NCBI GenBank assembly: GCA_020444265.1
Contig: JAHLLH010000003.1
Coordinates: forward strand, 1-64,000
DNA from: a bacterium
GTDB taxonomy: Bacteria > Electryoneota > Electryoneia > Electryoneales > Electryoneaceae
Length of the DNA stretch: 64,000 nt
Reading direction: 5' to 3'
Positions 59,800 to 64,000 of this stretch are shown piece by piece. How positions within the stretch are numbered: the stretch's first letter is position 1; each line of letters begins with the position of its first letter. Both the position numbers and the translations under genes were made by a program. The notes under the pieces were generated by a model. The model did no database searches. It saw nothing but the letters and a program-made list of their open reading frames with translations, and had not been told where the DNA came from.

Positions 59800-61788
59800 T
59801 TACTTCAGGTGCACGATCCGCCGGACATCACGGCTGCCATCGGGGAAGTGGGCTCGGACGAGGTAGATGCCGCTTGCGAGTGTGGTGCTGGACAGGGAGA
59901 GGGTGTGCTCGCCCACTTGCATGGGACCGTTGTGCAGGGTGCCGACAGAGCGTCCCAATACATCAACGAGTTCGAGGGTCAGCTCGCCTGAACGGGGCAG
60001 GGTGACTGTGATCGAGGTGGATTCGTTGAAGGGATTGGGATAGACCTCGATGATCGCAAAGGATGTCGGCAGCTCAGCATCCTCAGCCACCGCACTTTCC
60101 CCTGTGGCAAAACCACGCAGGATGATGTCAACGGTCGGCCTTTGAGGATCATCGGTCTGTAAGGTCAGTACCGCCTCACGCCACCCGGCTTGCTGGGGAT
60201 GGAAGAGGAGATCGAAGCCCGTCGTATCGAGCGGTTCGACACGCCAATCGTCAGGAGCCACAATCGAGAAATCCTCGGACCCGTTCAAATCAGGCGTCAA
60301 CTCGAGCCAGTAAAATCCCTCGTTGCCAATCTGGACCTGGAATTGATCATAATCTCCATAGGGAACTTCGCCAGCATGGAGGGTCGAATCCACAAAGCTG
60401 AGACGTGGTGGGGGCGGTGTGTTTATTCGTTCAGAATCGAAGGGGAGAATGTTGATCACCGCCTGAACCGAATCACCTCCGCCATGAGGATTCTGGGCAG
60501 GATGGTTCGGTCCGGTCGGTGAGCCCCAGAATTTGTCAGGTGCGTCTACGGAACTTGTGGGCCGTTCAGTCAATGCCAATGCACAGAAATTATGCCCCGA
60601 AATGTCATTTTCCAATAATTCAACTTGACTGTCAATTTGTACATGAATAGAAGCTCTAGGAAATGTACTATTGCTGAAAAGAATCCGGTTATTCTCAATA
60701 ATGTTATTTCTAACTGTTAATACAGATTGTATGGCATTTGCAGAATTAAATTCTATTGCAGACTAATTATACGCTGAATTAAGTAGGAATACATTATTGT
60801 GAATAACTCCGCGACCTCCAAGTCTAGCAGCTCCTCCCTCTAAATGACTAATATTTCTGATTAGAATATTGTTACTGAATGTAAGGGTGTCGACTACTAC
60901 AATGTCAGCTCCAGCCCCAAATGGCACCAGTTGTTGATTGGAGAAGGTCTCATTCTCCAGGAATAAATTTTGGTCCACTACCGCTCGATCCAAATCTCGA
61001 AGGTCCAATCCTGCACCCATAACGGACATGTTCTGATGAAATGTATTGTTAGCAATTAGCCAGGTATCGTGGTTGCCATTAATCATTACGCCACCACCAT
61101 ACGTCAATGAAACATTGCCTGTGAAGGTACAGTTCTCCAATGTCCCACTGGCATTATGAACACAAAGCCCCCCACCCTCAAAAGGTGAGGCATAGTTAAA
61201 TTTGAAGGAACTGGTTTCAATAACCCATTCGCCTGAATTGACTTGAATCCCTCCTCCGGTGTACACAGACGTGTTACCAATGAATTCACAATCTTTTATT
61301 TGTCCACTACAACTATCAAATGCAGCAGCTCCGCCCCAGAAGCCGTACGAATCGAAGATTCGACAGCCAAGAAGACTTACATACGCGTTACTAAAGTAGA
61401 GCGCCCCGCCAGGTAAGAGATTTGGCTCACGAGGTGAGCTGAAGGATAGGCCAACAAGTGTCACATACTTCCTCTGGTCATTTTCAAAAGTGAAAACACG
61501 GCGAGGGTTTCCGTTCTGATCGGTACCTTTTATTATAGTTTCAGACCTGTAGTTATATTCTCTATCTCGAATGTTCGAGAGAAGGTCATAACTTCCAAGA
61601 GTGATCTGAACATTGTCAAATCCATGACTAAGTTCATAGATCCCTGGTTCGAAAACGATGGTGTCACCATCAATAGCGTGCTCAAAAGCAGCATATGCAT
61701 TGAGGTTCGAATTGACGATCGTGATGTCACAAAGACCAGGTAGGGAGATCAACAGGAAGAAGGCCAAACTGAGTAAAATTGTTTTCAT
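59800..61788 (-). pseudogene. Secreted parallel beta-helix protein with T9SS sorting domain, interrupted by in-frame TAG
   Basis: One reading frame of 662 codons, broken only by TAG at 60765-60763 (codon 342). Upstream: signal peptide (ILLSLAFFLLISLPGLC), a DGDTIVFEPGIYEL start and repeated beta-helix rungs (VSLLGCRIFDSYGFWGGAA, LENCTFTGNVSLTYGGGV). Downstream in the same frame the rungs continue (TVRNNIIENNRILFSN, VELLENDISGHNF), then a beta-sandwich (~430-570) and a sorting domain (EVYPNPFNESTS, LVDVLGRSVGTL). A nonsense mutation, sequencing error or stop readthrough are all possible. The 5' two thirds is visibly more AT-rich than flanking genes. Start chosen at 61788; the frame extends 10 residues further. 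Confidence 0.8.
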
Positions 61789-61854
61789 GTTTCGCTCAAA
61801 TAAAAATGATCCCGGCATGACAGGAAGCCATGCCGGGAATGGAAATGTATAGGA

Positions 61855-62226
61855 TTATTCCCATGCAGTCGTCAGGTAGGCCGTCCCCGAAGTCAGCGTA
61901 TCTCCAGGGGTTAGGTGATGGGCAACCACACCACCTCGGGGGAACTCAATATTTGTCCAGCTTACATCTCTTTCTGGGTTATTCTCATCAGCATATATAT
62001 CGTAAACACCATCTCCCGTGATGTTTGTTACATTCCCTGCTGTGAAAGAGTATGATACTCCTGTAGCATCAATTTTTGCGTGAAGTACTTCGTCATCCTG
62101 AGCCAGGGCGGCAGCGATCGGGTACAGCGCAGTATTGCTTTGTGGATCAGGCTGAAGCTCCGAGTAGTGTTGCCAGGCAAAACAGGGTGCACTAATCATT
62201 AGTACGATCAGTGCTGCGAGTAACAA
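61855..62226 (-). CDS. Small exported protein of unknown function with damaged 5' end
   Basis: 123 residues from TTG 62226. The N terminus has a hydrophobic signal core (LLAALIVLMISAPCFA) but lacks the usual basic start. Just upstream, the same frame reads K-K-N-I-W before a TAA formed at an A10 run (62234-62243), where an ATG would be expected after the AGGAGAG at about 62260. Thus the original start may have been lost by a change in the A-run. The mature part contains YELQP-, FTAGNVTNITGDGVYDIYAD and LTPGDTLTSGTAYLTTAW; I recognise no family. Adjacent to the beta-helix gene, AT-rich. Confidence 0.55.
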   Translation of the reverse strand: MLLAALIVLMISAPCFAWQHYSELQPDPQSNTALYPIAAALAQDDEVLHAKIDATGVSYSFTAGNVTNITGDGVYDIYADENNPERDVSWTNIEFPRGGVVAHHLTPGDTLTSGTAYLTTAWE

Positions 62227-62250
62227 CCAAATGTTTTTTTTTTATCTTAC

Positions 62251-62626
62251 TACTCTCCTGAACTAGTATTGCATATATGAAATACTCGGAGTGGATGTCT
62301 ATTCACACAATCCACCCCGTACTGCATGATATACGTATGATTGTTTTTACATAATACAGATGAAGGTTCGTGTACAGTTAGCAGATATGATTTGTTTGTG
62401 AAATTGTGAACTCCAGGAGGGTCTGGTCAGTGGACTTGCAGGTATAAGCCTTTTGAAAACCATGTCGAATTTTGTGCAGACACAAACGGAGCGAAGGTGA
62501 GGATGAGTCGTTGCTCCATCCCCCCTTCACTCCGTACGTTCCCTGATCTGGTAAACGACTGTAAACATGTGTCCGGACGGTGGAAACCGTGGACCGGACT
62601 GACGAGTTGAATAGGGAGAGTAGAAC
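62251..62626. other. Intergenic region, AT-rich then GC-rich
   Basis: About 375 bp between divergent genes, with no supported ORF. The AT-rich part (62251-62400) belongs with the neighbouring low-GC patch; the GC content rises toward yajC, whose promoter should lie here. Confidence 0.5.
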
Positions 62627-62959
62627 ATGGTGCCGATGAGCTTCATTCTGATGATGGCGTCCAACCCGGAGGCGGCTCCGCAGGGCGGCGCGGCGGGCGG
62701 GATCCTCGGTTTCTTGCCGTTCCTGCTGATTTTCGCGGTCCTCTATTTCCTGATGATCCGTCCCCAGGCCAAGCGTCAGAAAGAGCAGCAGAACATGCTG
62801 AAGGAGCTGAACCAGGGCGACGATATTGTCACCATCGGCGGCATGCACGGCACCATCGCCGGCATCCGTGAGCAGGATAACACCCTGATTGTCAAGGTCG
62901 CCGACAACACGAAGATCATTATCGACCGCAGCGCGGTCGGGCGCAAGGTGACCGCCTGA
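62627..62959 (+). CDS. yajC: Preprotein translocase subunit YajC
   Basis: 110 residues. One transmembrane helix (LPFLLIFAVLYFLMIRPQAK) followed by the cytosolic domain KEQQNMLKELNQGDDIVTIG, GMHGTIAGI and IIDRSAVGRK. It is the accessory subunit of the SecDF-YajC complex. AGGGAGAG stands before the ATG. It begins a plus-strand run with def and fmt. Confidence 0.95.
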   Translation: MVPMSFILMMASNPEAAPQGGAAGGILGFLPFLLIFAVLYFLMIRPQAKRQKEQQNMLKELNQGDDIVTIGGMHGTIAGIREQDNTLIVKVADNTKIIIDRSAVGRKVTA

Positions 62960-62984
62960 CCCGCCGTTTCAGGAGTAAAGCGTA

Positions 62985-63503
62985 GTGGCAGAGATGAAGA
63001 TACGCATCTACGGTGATCCGGTTCTGCGTGAACCCGCCGAAGATGTTACCGAATTTGGCAGCAAGCTCGAGGACCTGGCCGGGCAAATGGTCCAGGCGAT
63101 GATCGAGGCGGATGGTATCGGCCTGGCCGCCCCACAGGTTGGGCTATCGCTCCGCTTTCTTGTGGTCGGTCTTCCGACCGGCGAGGATGCGACCCGCCGT
63201 CGTGTGTTCGCGATGGCGAACCCGGAGATCATCGACGAGGGCGACGAGATGATCATCATGGAAGAGGGCTGTCTCTCGATCCCCGGGATCAGTGAAGAAG
63301 TGGAACGTCCCGAAAAAATCACCATCCGCTTTCAGAACCTGAAAGGTGAGACGGTGGAGATGGAGGCGAACGATATCCTCGCACGTGTGGTTCAGCACGA
63401 AATGGACCACCTCGATGGTGTCCTCTTCACCGACCGCATCAGCCCGTTGAAAAAGACCATGCTGCGAGGACGATTGAAACGTCTTGCGCAGGATGGCGCT
63501 TGA
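62985..63503 (+). CDS. def: Peptide deformylase
   Basis: Removes the formyl group from nascent proteins. 172 residues with the three metal-site motifs: GIGLAAPQVG, EEGCLSIPG and VQHEMDHLDG (HExxH type). GTG 62985 is favoured, AGGAG lying 9 nt upstream; ATG 62994 is possible. It is followed 15 nt later by fmt, the enzyme whose product it reverses. Confidence 0.97.
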   Translation: MAEMKIRIYGDPVLREPAEDVTEFGSKLEDLAGQMVQAMIEADGIGLAAPQVGLSLRFLVVGLPTGEDATRRRVFAMANPEIIDEGDEMIIMEEGCLSIPGISEEVERPEKITIRFQNLKGETVEMEANDILARVVQHEMDHLDGVLFTDRISPLKKTMLRGRLKRLAQDGA

Positions 63504-63518
63504 TAAAAGGCAACACCT

Positions 63519-64000
63519 ATGCGACTCGCATTCTTCGGTACTGCCGGGTTTGCCTTGCCGATTTTAGACCGTCTCCTCGCAAGCGACCATGAGGTCGTGG
63601 GAGTGGTTACCGGCCCGGACAAACCTGTTGGCCGGGGCCGAAAGTTGACCCCTACTGTTATAAAGCAGCGAGCCCTCGACGAGGGCTTGCCTGTTTTGAC
63701 CCCGGAACGTCTCAAAGACCAGGATTTCCTCGACGACTATGCCGAGTGGGAACCGGAGGTGGCAGTTGTTGTCGCTTTCCGTATCCTGCCGCGCGAAGTT
63801 TTCGATTTGCCCCGCCATGGCACTTTGAATGTTCACCCCAGCCTGCTGCCCAAGTATCGCGGCCCCGCGCCATTGAACTGGGCGATCATCAAGGGGGAAC
63901 GCGAGACAGGTGTCAGCATCATCCGCATCAGCGAAAAGGTGGATGGTGGCGGAGTGGTGTTACAAGACCGTTTCCCGCTCGACCCGACCATCACCGCCGG
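63519..64000 (+). CDS. fmt: Methionyl-tRNA formyltransferase (3' truncated by window end)
   Basis: The first ~160 residues of a protein that formylates initiator Met-tRNA. MRLAFFGTAGFALPILDRL, GPDKPVGRGRKLTPTVIKQ and NVHPSLLPKYRGPAPLNWAI (catalytic Asn-His and SLLPxxRG loop) are characteristic. The ATG lies 15 nt after the def stop, the common def-fmt pair. The frame continues beyond base 64000. Confidence 0.95.
   Translation, partial: MRLAFFGTAGFALPILDRLLASDHEVVGVVTGPDKPVGRGRKLTPTVIKQRALDEGLPVLTPERLKDQDFLDDYAEWEPEVAVVVAFRILPREVFDLPRHGTLNVHPSLLPKYRGPAPLNWAIIKGERETGVSIIRISEKVDGGGVVLQDRFPLDPTITA

Noticed and set aside
62378-62848. 156-codon minus-strand frame overlapping the yajC gene
   Set aside because: Lies opposite yajC and in repeat-poor intergenic DNA; no motif or start signal.

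Overview
The window reads as a chromosomal segment of a Gram-negative bacterium from a deep lineage of the FCB (Fibrobacteres-Chlorobi-Bacteroidetes) superphylum. The evidence is several exported proteins ending in the PNPFN...GxYxxR/K type IX secretion (T9SS) sorting domain, a TonB-dependent receptor with an N-terminal CarboxypepD_reg domain, a gingipain-like C25 protein, a complete lower mevalonate pathway with type 2 IPP isomerase, and a four-subunit 2-oxoacid:ferredoxin oxidoreductase. I cannot name the genus or phylum from sequence alone. I see no rRNA, CRISPR array, transposase or integrase gene.

Layout. 1-740 is the 3' end of a beta-helix (phage tailspike-like) gene, followed by tRNA-Pro(GGG), a MerR regulator and dut. 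2.3-7.7 kb holds three T9SS-sorted secreted proteins (an LVIVD beta-propeller and two arylsulfotransferase-like paralogues). 7.7-12.8 kb carries an aminotransferase, a PadR/membrane-protein pair, a DJ-1 protein, a small membrane protein and an M16 peptidase. 12.9-23.6 kb (minus strand) is the classic translation/RNA operon rimP-nusA-infB-DUF503-rbfA-nrnA-truB-ribF-rpsO-pnp, ending in the M16 peptidase. 25.7-31.0 kb is the isoprenoid operon idi2 - (HMG-CoA reductase::mevalonate kinase fusion) - mvaD - phosphomevalonate kinase, which takes HMG-CoA to IPP/DMAPP. It is followed by three consecutive FKBP prolyl isomerases and a 1779-residue C25-like secreted protein. 38.3-40.8 kb is a Zn/Mn ABC importer (znuABC), then ppiD and osmC. 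43.6-49.3 kb is a compact unit: PadR - TonB receptor - isochorismatase-like hydrolase - flavoprotein reductase - RlmN-like radical SAM enzyme. 50-59.3 kb (minus strand) is a redox block: KOR/VOR-type 2-oxoacid oxidoreductase subunits followed, with overlapping genes, by NuoE/NuoF/HoxU-like diaphorase subunits, a poly-ferredoxin and a LOG protein. 59.8-62.25 kb is a more AT-rich patch with two damaged genes, and the window closes with yajC, def and the start of fmt.

Genes that appear to act together: the mevalonate genes (overlapping starts and stops); the KOR and diaphorase genes (4-nt overlap at the junction), which suggest NAD(H)-coupled 2-oxoacid oxidation; and the hydrolase/flavoprotein/radical SAM triplet (4-nt overlaps throughout), which I regard as the best candidate for an undescribed system, with the flavoprotein as a plausible dedicated electron donor for the radical SAM enzyme.

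Intergenic spaces are unusually rich in mosaic palindromic repeats: a ~134-bp element with terminal inverted repeats (three copies), a GATCTGA-centred palindrome family (four copies), GGCCCGGGCC- and CCGGATTC-type palindromes in the kor operon, and a 25-bp-arm REP-like hairpin. Several lie inside operons.
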